64,000 nucleotides of DNA from Burkholderia anthina (GTDB lineage: Bacteria > Pseudomonadota > Gammaproteobacteria > Burkholderiales > Burkholderiaceae). The first letter of the stretch is position 1. Every line of letters starts with the position of its first letter. Shown one piece after another: positions 58,161 through 64,000 of the stretch. The position numbers were made by a program, and so were the translations under genes. The notes below the pieces were generated by a model. It was given only the letters and a program-made list of their open reading frames with translations. It was not told the DNA's origin and ran no database searches. The stretch lies in NCBI RefSeq assembly GCF_001547525.1, contig NZ_LNJP01000003.1:1116001-1180000 (forward strand). Direction: 5' to 3'.

Positions 58161-58919
58161 TCAGAAGGCCGAGACGCCGCCGTCGACGGCGACGGCCTGC
58201 CCGGTTAGATAAGTGTTTTCCTTCGCGCACAGCGTCAGCATCGTCGCGACGATTTCGTCGGGCCGGCCGAGCCGCTTCATCGGCGAGCCCTGCGCGAGGA
58301 AATCCCGGCGCTCGCCGATATCGCTGTCCGTGACCATCGGCGTCGTGCTGTAGAACGGGCACACTGCGTTCACGCGGATGCCGTGGCGCGCGTATTCGAG
58401 CGCGGCCGTCTTCGTGAGCCCGACCACCGCATGTTTCGACGCCGCGTATGCGGCCAGCTTCGGCGCGCCGCCGAGCCCGGCCATCGACGCGACGTTCAGG
58501 ATCACGCCTTCGCGCTGCACGAGCATCTGGCGGATCTGGTGCTTCATCCCGAAGAACACGCCCTTCGCGTTCACCGCGAAGCTCAGGTCGAGGTCGGCTT
58601 CGTCGGTGTCGATCAGCGCCTTCATCGGCGGTGCGATGCCCGCGTTGTTGATGCCGACGTCGACGCGCCCGAAGCGCGCGACGGCTTCATGCACGAGCGC
58701 TGCGACGTCGGCTTCGATGCGCACGTCGCAGCGCTGCGCGATCACGTCGGCGCCGCCCGCGCGCAGCGGCCCGGCCACGCGTTCGAGCGCGTCGCCGTTC
58801 AGGTCGCCGAGCGCGAGCCGCGCGCCCATCGCGGCGAGTTCGCTCGCGAGCAGCGCGCCGAAGCCGCTCGCGGCGCCGGTGATCATCACGGCCTGGCCCG
58901 CGTAGCTGTCGAGTTTCAT
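58161..58919 (-). CDS. Short-chain dehydrogenase/reductase 1
   Basis: This 252-aa classical SDR has the NAD(P) motif ITGAASGFGALLASELA, INNAGIAPPMKALI and the catalytic Tyr-Lys in LAAYAASKHAVVGLTKTAALEYARHGIRVN, with Ser in NVASMAGLG. The C-terminus ends TGQAVAVDGG, common in this family. It probably acts as an acyl-CoA or hydroxyacid dehydrogenase in the surrounding catabolic cluster. It lies 39 bases downstream of the acyl-CoA dehydrogenase start on the same strand, so it precedes it in the operon. Confidence 0.92.
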   Translation of the reverse strand: MKLDSYAGQAVMITGAASGFGALLASELAAMGARLALGDLNGDALERVAGPLRAGGADVIAQRCDVRIEADVAALVHEAVARFGRVDVGINNAGIAPPMKALIDTDEADLDLSFAVNAKGVFFGMKHQIRQMLVQREGVILNVASMAGLGGAPKLAAYAASKHAVVGLTKTAALEYARHGIRVNAVCPFYSTTPMVTDSDIGERRDFLAQGSPMKRLGRPDEIVATMLTLCAKENTYLTGQAVAVDGGVSAF

Positions 58920-58926
58920 CGCGCGC

Positions 58927-59691
58927 TCAGATCGTCAGGCCGCCGTCGACGACGATGCATTCGCCGTTCGTATAGCTCGCCGCGTCCGACACGAGATACA
59001 GCACGGTGCCGGCCATTTCGCGCGGCTCCGCGTGGCGGCGCAGCGGGATCTTCGCCTTCCACGTCTCGTAGATGTCCTTGTCGGCGAACAGCGCGCCCGC
59101 GAACTTCGTCTTCGTGAGCCCCGGCAGCAGCGCATTCACGCGGATGCCGAGCGGCCCGCATTCCTTCGCGAACGCCTTCGTCATGTTGACGACGGCCGCC
59201 TTCGTGATCGAGTAGATGCCTTGCCGGTCGCCCGGCTGCAACGCATTCACCGACGCTGTGTTGACGATCGCGCCGCCGCCGTGCGTCTTCATCAGCTTGC
59301 CGGCCTCGACCGACATGAAGAAGTAGCCGCGGATGTTCACGTCGACGGTCTTCTCGTACGCGGCGAGATCGGTATCGAGGATGTGCCCGAAATACGGGTT
59401 CGCGGCCGCGTTGTTCACGAGGATGTCGAGGCGGCCGTACTTGCCGCGGATGTGCTCGAACGTCGCGGCGATGTCCTCCAGGCGCCCGACGTGGCACGCC
59501 AGCGCCTCGGCGCGCCCGCCCGCCGCGACGATCGCGTCGGCCACGGCCTGGCAGTCGTCGAGCTTGCGGCTCGACACGATCACGTGCGCACCCTGCTCGG
59601 CGAGCAGCTTCGCGATTTCCTCGCCGATGCCGCGGCTCGCGCCCGTCACCAGTGCGATCTTGCCCGTCAGGTCGAACAGGTTCGTTGCCAT
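58927..59691 (-). CDS. Short-chain dehydrogenase/reductase 2
   Basis: This 254-aa classical SDR has VTGASRGIGEEIAKLLAE, LVNNAAANPYFGHIL, and the catalytic Tyr-Lys in IYSITKAAVVNMTKAFAKECGPLGIRVN. It ends NGECIVVDGGLTI. ATG 59691 follows GGAG. The two SDRs lie only 7 bases apart, indicating an operon; their different N-terminal and substrate-loop sequences suggest separate steps in the same pathway. Confidence 0.92.
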   Translation of the reverse strand: MATNLFDLTGKIALVTGASRGIGEEIAKLLAEQGAHVIVSSRKLDDCQAVADAIVAAGGRAEALACHVGRLEDIAATFEHIRGKYGRLDILVNNAAANPYFGHILDTDLAAYEKTVDVNIRGYFFMSVEAGKLMKTHGGGAIVNTASVNALQPGDRQGIYSITKAAVVNMTKAFAKECGPLGIRVNALLPGLTKTKFAGALFADKDIYETWKAKIPLRRHAEPREMAGTVLYLVSDAASYTNGECIVVDGGLTI

Positions 59692-59770
59692 GTTGCTGTG
59701 CTCCTCCATTGATTGTGTTGTCGTGTCGCCGCTCGACGAGCGTCGCAAGCGCGACGCTTCGCGGGCGACG

Positions 59771-60802
59771 TCAGCGATGCGCGTCGATCACGCCGACGGC
59801 GAGTTCGGCCAGCCGGCCGGCCATTTCGCCGACGCGCAGCGCCTGCTCGCTCGATGCGTTGCCCTGCAGCGCGCGCGCCTTCACGCCCTGCGCGATCGCC
59901 GCGAGCCGGAAGAAACTGAACGCGAGGTAGAAATGCCAGTCGCGGATCGGCGCGATGCCACGCAGTTCGCAGTAGCGCGCGACAATCGCCGCTTCGTCGG
60001 GAATACCGAGTTCGGCACGATCCTGGCCCGCGAGCCCGCGCACCTGCCCGCCGGACGGCAGCCGCAGGCACATGCAGAAATACGCGAGATCGGCGAGCGG
60101 GTTGCCGAGCGTCGATAGCTCCCAGTCGAGCACGGCCTGCACGCGATAGCCGTCGCGCGCGAACATCAGGTTGTCGATCCGGAAATCGCCGTGCACGAGC
60201 GCCGGCCGGCCCGTGTCCTCGGGGCACGCTTTCGGCAGCCAGTCGATCAGCGTCTCCATCGCGTCGAGGCGCTCCGTCTCGGCCGCCCGATACTGCTTCG
60301 TCCACACGCCGATCTGCCGCTCGAAGTAGTTGCCGGGGCGGCCGTAATCGGCGAGGCCCACCGCGTCGACGTCGACGTCGTGCAGCGCGGCCATCGTCTG
60401 CAAGAGCGCGTCGTAGCAGGTCGCGCGCTCGGCCTTCGGCAGTTCCGGCAGCGCGGGATCCCAGAAGATCCGGCCATCCTCGAAACTCATCACGTAGAAC
60501 AGGCTGCCGATCACGTCGCGGTCTTCGCACAGGTGATACGGACGCGCGACCGGCACCGCGGTGCCCGACAGCGCGGTGAGCACGCGGAATTCGCGGTCGA
60601 CCGCGTGCGCGGATTTCAGCAGTTCGCCCGGCGGCTGGCGGCGCAGCACGTAGCGGCCGCTCTTCGCGTTCAGCAGGAAAGTCGGATTCGACTGGCCGCC
60701 GGCAAACTTCTCCGTGTCGACCGGGCCTTCGAAGCCCGGCACGTGCGTTTCCAGATAGCGCGTGAGGCGGGCTACGTCGAGTTGCTGGGAAGGGTTCGTC
60801 AT
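59771..60802 (-). CDS. Aminoglycoside phosphotransferase-family protein (ACAD10-like kinase)
   Basis: This 343-aa kinase-fold protein has the catalytic loop ALVHGDFRIDNLMF and the metal-binding VLDWELSTLGNPLADLAYF. The nucleotide-binding N-lobe contains AGGQSNPTFLL and RYVLRRQPPGELL. In eukaryotic ACAD10 such a domain is fused to an acyl-CoA dehydrogenase; here they are separate genes in one cluster. It may phosphorylate 4-hydroxyacyl-CoA before dehydrogenation. Confidence 0.88.
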   Translation of the reverse strand: MTNPSQQLDVARLTRYLETHVPGFEGPVDTEKFAGGQSNPTFLLNAKSGRYVLRRQPPGELLKSAHAVDREFRVLTALSGTAVPVARPYHLCEDRDVIGSLFYVMSFEDGRIFWDPALPELPKAERATCYDALLQTMAALHDVDVDAVGLADYGRPGNYFERQIGVWTKQYRAAETERLDAMETLIDWLPKACPEDTGRPALVHGDFRIDNLMFARDGYRVQAVLDWELSTLGNPLADLAYFCMCLRLPSGGQVRGLAGQDRAELGIPDEAAIVARYCELRGIAPIRDWHFYLAFSFFRLAAIAQGVKARALQGNASSEQALRVGEMAGRLAELAVGVIDAHR

Positions 60803-60821
60803 CGTCGCGATCGTTCGTGGG

Positions 60822-61496
60822 TCAGCCGTAGGTGCGCAGCGCGTGTCGTTCGGGATCCTCCAGATGCGGGATGCCGTTGAACGACGCGAGGTGGAACGCG
60901 TCGGCGTTGAAGAAAAACTGCGAAAGACTGCTGTTGCGGATCTGCAGGTTCAGCGCGATCGCGCTCGACGGCGGCGCCGCGAGCACCTGCTGCACGGTCA
61001 CCGCGATCGGGCCGCCGGAGCTCACCGCCAGCACGCGCCGGCCGCCGCCTGCGCGGATCGCCGCGCGCGCGGCGGCCACGCGCTGCTGGAAATGAGCCCA
61101 CGTTTCGGGCGCCGCATCGCCGAGCTTGTCCTCGGTCCACAGTTGCAGCACCTGCCGCAGCGCGCGAAAGTGCTCCTTCATCGAGCCGGCCGCGAGCCGC
61201 GCGATCTCCGGGTAGTCGCTGGCGGCTGCCGCGAACAGGCCGTGGAAATCGTATTCGTTCAGGCCCGGATGGCGGTCGACCGCGACGCCTTCGCGGCCCA
61301 TCCCGCGCAGGATCGCGGCGACCGTCTGCGCATGACGGTTCATCGTGCCGCAGACCACGCGGTCGAACGTCAAGCCCTGCCGCGCGAAGTATTCGCCGAG
61401 CCAGGCGCCCTGCTGGTCGCCCGCCGCGGAAAGCCGGTCGTAGTCGTCGGTGCCGAACGACGCCTGTCCGTGCCGTACCAGAAAGAGTTCAGCCAT
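60822..61496 (-). CDS. Histidine phosphatase family protein (phosphoglycerate mutase-like)
   Basis: This 224-aa branch-1 histidine phosphatase has the catalytic LVRHGQASFG at the N-terminus and VLAVSSGGPIAV containing the family's late strand, although the expected second His is not obvious in that segment. It is the first gene of the acyl-CoA cluster in transcript order, 19 bases before the kinase-like gene. It may act on a phosphorylated intermediate made by that kinase. ATG 61496 starts directly before the catalytic motif. Confidence 0.85.
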   Translation of the reverse strand: MAELFLVRHGQASFGTDDYDRLSAAGDQQGAWLGEYFARQGLTFDRVVCGTMNRHAQTVAAILRGMGREGVAVDRHPGLNEYDFHGLFAAAASDYPEIARLAAGSMKEHFRALRQVLQLWTEDKLGDAAPETWAHFQQRVAAARAAIRAGGGRRVLAVSSGGPIAVTVQQVLAAPPSSAIALNLQIRNSSLSQFFFNADAFHLASFNGIPHLEDPERHALRTYG

Positions 61497-61700
61497 TGCA
61501 CTCGCCCGAGGGAAAACCGAAGGCCCAGCATAGCGATTGAGCGGGCATTTTTGAAATTTATTTTCTGAATCACCGAGTATTCATCGTGTGAATTCCCAGC
61601 ATTCAAACGACTCCCTCGCGTCCGCTTTCGTCGGCCACCGCGTCGCGGCACGCGAATTGCGTCAGCCCACACCGTGTCGAATAAATCCAGGAGGGATGCG

Positions 61701-61856
61701 ATGCTCGGTACGATCCTCATCATCGTTCTGATTCTGCTGCTCATCGGAGCATTTCCTGCATGGCCGCATAGCCGAAGCTGGGGCTACTGGCCATCGGGGA
61801 CCGTCGGGCTGATCGTCGTCATTGTCGTGATACTGGTGCTGCTCGGTCGGATCTGA
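61701..61856 (+). CDS. DUF3309 small membrane protein
   Basis: This 51-aa protein is of the two-helix DUF3309 type: MLGTILIIVLILLLIGAFPAWPHSRSWGYWPSGTVGLIVVI in outline, with the typical PAWPHSRSWGYWPSG turn. GGAGGG before 61701 decides the start. It is probably an inner-membrane protein induced by stress; its function is not known. Confidence 0.85.
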   Translation: MLGTILIIVLILLLIGAFPAWPHSRSWGYWPSGTVGLIVVIVVILVLLGRI

Positions 61857-61983
61857 CGCTCCGGCACCGGCGAGGGGACGCGTCACAGCCGGCACGGGTG
61901 CGTGCCTTCCGCAGCCTTCGCCGTGGATTCTTTACACGACGAAGCCCGCGAAGACATGCACCCGATGCCGTCGACGCGGCCCG

Positions 61984-62361
61984 TTACTGGCCGCCCTCCA
62001 GACGCAACTGGAGCCTGCTCTTCACCGACGTCACGCCCGGTACCCGGCGGGCCGCATCCACTGCGGCCCGGTCCTGGGACTCGTCGGTGATCTGCCCGGC
62101 GAGCGTCACGTCGCCCGTCTTCGCGTTCGCGAACACGGTGACCTGCGCATGGTCGACGCCGGGCGCTCTGACGATCGCCTGGCGAACCTTCTTCGCGAAT
62201 GCACGGTCGGCCGCGCGTTCGGCCTTCTTCGCCGCGCGTGGCGACGCGGGCGCCGACGCCGCCTGCTCGGCGGGTGCGGCGGCCGTGGCGGACTGCGCAT
62301 GACCGGCCAGCGGCGACAACGCAACGAAACCTGCAGCGACGATTGCAAAACGGGACTTCAT
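61984..62361 (-). CDS. BON-domain periplasmic protein
   Basis: This 125-aa protein has a signal peptide (MKSRFAIVAAGFVALSPLAGHA) and an Ala/Pro-rich linker. A single BON domain (KKVRQAIVRAPGVDHAQVTVFANAKTGDVTLAGQITDESQDRAAVDAARRVPGVTSV in outline) binds lipid or outer-membrane surfaces in OsmY-like proteins. A role in osmotic or envelope stress is inferred. Confidence 0.85.
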   Translation of the reverse strand: MKSRFAIVAAGFVALSPLAGHAQSATAAAPAEQAASAPASPRAAKKAERAADRAFAKKVRQAIVRAPGVDHAQVTVFANAKTGDVTLAGQITDESQDRAAVDAARRVPGVTSVKSRLQLRLEGGQ

Positions 62362-62409
62362 CGGATTCTCCTGGACAGGAACGAACGGGTACGACGAATG
62401 GGCCGGCCG

Positions 62410-63393
62410 TCAGGCCGTGACACCGGACAACCCACGGGCGCGGTCGCGTCCGTGCGGCGCCGTGAGCGCGTCAAGCGCACGCACGTCGGCTTTCAGCGCG
62501 GGCGACAACGTCGCACGCAGATGGTCGATGAAAGTGCGGACCTTCGCGTCCACGAAGCGGCGCGACGCATACATCGCGTACACGTCGAGCATCGCCAGCC
62601 GGTAGTCCGGCAGCACGCGCACGAGCCGCCCGCTGCGCAGGTCGTCGATCGCCGAATAGATCGCGAGCGAGCCGATGCCGAGTCCCGCACACAGCGCGAT
62701 CGACAGCGCTTCCGGCGCATTCGCGTGAAACGGCGCGGCCGTTACCGCATGCGACGCGGTCTGGCCGCCGGGGCCGTGCAGCAGCCATTCGTCGTTCGCT
62801 TCCGCCGGCGTGTCGAGGCGCAGGCAGGTATGGCGCGCCAGGTCGGCGGGCACGGACGGCGCGCCGTAGCGGGCGAGATAGGCCGGCGACGCGACCAGCA
62901 CGCTGAAGGACGTGCCGCATGAATGCGCGATGCAGGCGGAGTCGGGCAGGCTCGCGGCCGTCACGACCGAGACGTCGTAGCCTTCCTCGACGAGATTGGG
63001 CATCCGTTGCGAATAAGTCATCTCGATGGCGACTTCGGGAAAGCGCGCCCGATAGGCCACCGCCGACGCGGTCACGTGGCTCTGTCCGAGCCCCGGCATC
63101 GTATGCACGCGCAAGCGTCCGTACGGACGGATCAGCGCGTTCCGGGCCTCGGCATTCGCCTGGTCGACCTCGCCCAGGATCGATTGCAGGCGCTCGAAAT
63201 AGCGGCGCCCGCTGTCGGTCAGCGCGATTTTTCGGGTGGTCCGGTTCAGCAGCCGAATCTGCGCATACGCCTCCAGGCTCGCGACGGCCCGCGACACCTG
63301 CGCGGTCGCCATATCGGCCTGTTTCGCGACGGCGGTGAAGCTGCCGGCCTGCACGACGCGCACGAATGTCCGCATGTTTTCGAGCATGTCCAT
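62410..63393 (-). CDS. LysR-family transcriptional regulator
   Basis: This 327-aa LysR regulator has a helix-turn-helix (MRTFVRVVQAGSFTAVAKQADMATAQVSRAVASLEAYAQIRLLNRTTRKIALTDSG) of the CrgA/DhcR-like subgroup that often controls quinone or aromatic oxidoreductases. ATG 63393 is one of two near ATGs. It is followed by the BON gene 48 bases later, and lies just downstream of a quinone oxidoreductase gene on the same strand. Confidence 0.9.
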   Translation of the reverse strand: MDMLENMRTFVRVVQAGSFTAVAKQADMATAQVSRAVASLEAYAQIRLLNRTTRKIALTDSGRRYFERLQSILGEVDQANAEARNALIRPYGRLRVHTMPGLGQSHVTASAVAYRARFPEVAIEMTYSQRMPNLVEEGYDVSVVTAASLPDSACIAHSCGTSFSVLVASPAYLARYGAPSVPADLARHTCLRLDTPAEANDEWLLHGPGGQTASHAVTAAPFHANAPEALSIALCAGLGIGSLAIYSAIDDLRSGRLVRVLPDYRLAMLDVYAMYASRRFVDAKVRTFIDHLRATLSPALKADVRALDALTAPHGRDRARGLSGVTA

Positions 63394-63493
63394 TTCGATT
63401 GATCGTCCGGTCCGGTGCTGCATCCACGCGACGCGCCGGCGGAGCGCGGCGGCGCATTCGATGTCGTCGATTGTCGGGCCATCCGCGCCGCGG

Positions 63494-63521
63494 CTTCAGC
63501 CCCCCGACCGGGGGGCTGAAG
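63494..63521 (-). terminator. Hairpin between the quinone oxidoreductase and LysR genes
   Basis: CTTCAGCCCCCC (63494-63505) pairs perfectly with 63510-63521 around a GACC loop. It follows the stop of the upstream minus-strand gene and likely ends its transcript, though a T-run is short. Confidence 0.65.
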
Positions 63522-63531
63522 CGTCGGCCGA

Positions 63532-64000
63532 TCATGTGGAATGCTTGGCGTTTGCGTCGACGGCCGCCCGAAGCGAACGATCCGCGGCCGGCGTCGCCAG
63601 CACGATCTTGCCGATATGCCGCCCCGAATCCATCAGCTCGTGCGCCGCGCGCGCGTCGCGCAGATCGAACAGCCGATAGACCTGCGGCTTGACCGTGCCT
63701 TGCCGGATCAGCGGCCACACGGCCTCCTCGAGCTCGCGAATGATCTGCGCCTTCTCCGCGTAGGTGCGCGAGCGCAGCGTCGAGCCGATGTGCGTGAGCC
63801 GCTTCGTCAGCATCGGAAACAGGTCGAGCTCCTTCGCGGGGCCATTGATCACGCCGATCTGCACGATGCGCCCGTTCATCGCGGCCGCCGCGAAATTACG
63901 CGCGACGTAGTCGCCCGCGATGATGTCGACGACCACGTCGACACCCTTGCCGCCCGTGAAGCGCGCGACCGCATCGACGAAATCCTCGCTGCGATAGTCG
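63532..64000 (-). CDS. NAD(P)H quinone oxidoreductase (PIG3-like), C-terminal part
   Basis: This is the C-terminal portion of a zinc-independent MDR-type quinone oxidoreductase, truncated at the window edge (N-terminus is beyond 64000). VDVVVDIIAGDYVARNFAAAAMNGRIVQIGVINGPAKELDLFPMLTKRLTHIGSTLRSR in outline and RDARAAHELMDSGRHIGKIVLAT are typical of QOR/PIG3 enzymes that reduce quinones with NADPH. It precedes a LysR regulator on the same strand. Confidence 0.88.
   Translation of the reverse strand, partial: DYRSEDFVDAVARFTGGKGVDVVVDIIAGDYVARNFAAAAMNGRIVQIGVINGPAKELDLFPMLTKRLTHIGSTLRSRTYAEKAQIIRELEEAVWPLIRQGTVKPQVYRLFDLRDARAAHELMDSGRHIGKIVLATPAADRSLRAAVDANAKHST

Noticed and set aside
1..64000. 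CRISPR array, IS element, prophage or rRNA
   Set aside because: No regular spaced repeats, transposase, integrase, phage structural genes or rRNA sequence was seen. The only tRNA-like sequence is a 3' fragment.

Overview
The window reads as one 64-kb piece of a Burkholderia cepacia complex genome, probably chromosome 2. It is very GC-rich with strong G/C at third codon positions, so long antisense shadow ORFs are common. Three adjacent genes match the BC2L lectin set bclA, bclC and bclB of B. cenocepacia in domain order and length. The rest (KatG, Mqo, BenE-type transporter, CSS-EAL protein, several LysR regulators) fits the same group. No rRNA gene, complete tRNA, IS element or CRISPR array was seen.

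Layout. 1-4173: end of an alpha-carbonic anhydrase, katG, a shared bidirectional terminator, and a convergent secreted catalase. 4461-6116: APC permease. 6117-16880: an exopolysaccharide operon with priming sugar transferase, OPX lipoprotein, LMW tyrosine phosphatase, BY-kinase/co-polymerase, GT4 transferase, pyruvyltransferase, Wzx-like flippase and Wzy-like protein. Most junctions are ATGA overlaps. A convergent lipoprotein glycosidase overlaps its 3' end. 17900-22680: a broken dicarboxylate-symporter remnant, a Na+/H+ antiporter, leuA, and long non-coding stretches. 22684-28404: the lectin operon and a convergent type V autotransporter. 28866-35756: M23 peptidase, MscS channel, transporter-protein remnant, mqo with a signal peptide, a zinc-ribbon protein coupled to dbpA. 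35807-44944: PhnD-like protein, desaturase, benE, NmrA-like protein, AraC and LysR regulators, ndh and a HAD-like gene. 45124-55845: MINPP-like phosphatase lipoprotein, small proteins, a possible sRNA, CSS-EAL phosphodiesterase, kdgT, polB and a J-domain-like protein. 55892-61496: a LysR-associated acyl-CoA catabolic cluster. 61701-64000: DUF3309 and BON proteins, a LysR regulator and a truncated quinone oxidoreductase.

The surface and biofilm theme is strong: the EPS operon, multivalent lectins and autotransporter lie within about 22 kb. Two non-coding signals link parts of this region. The first is a family of three roughly 120-nt foldable elements (6185-6306, 18212-18328 on the minus strand, 22297-22420). 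Their outer stems differ in sequence but still pair, around a conserved core. The second is an 18-bp palindrome, perfect at 19860-19877, with degenerate copies upstream of the EPS operon and of the lectin operon. These are the best candidates for something undescribed here. Functions are inferred from reading the translated sequence; no database search was run.
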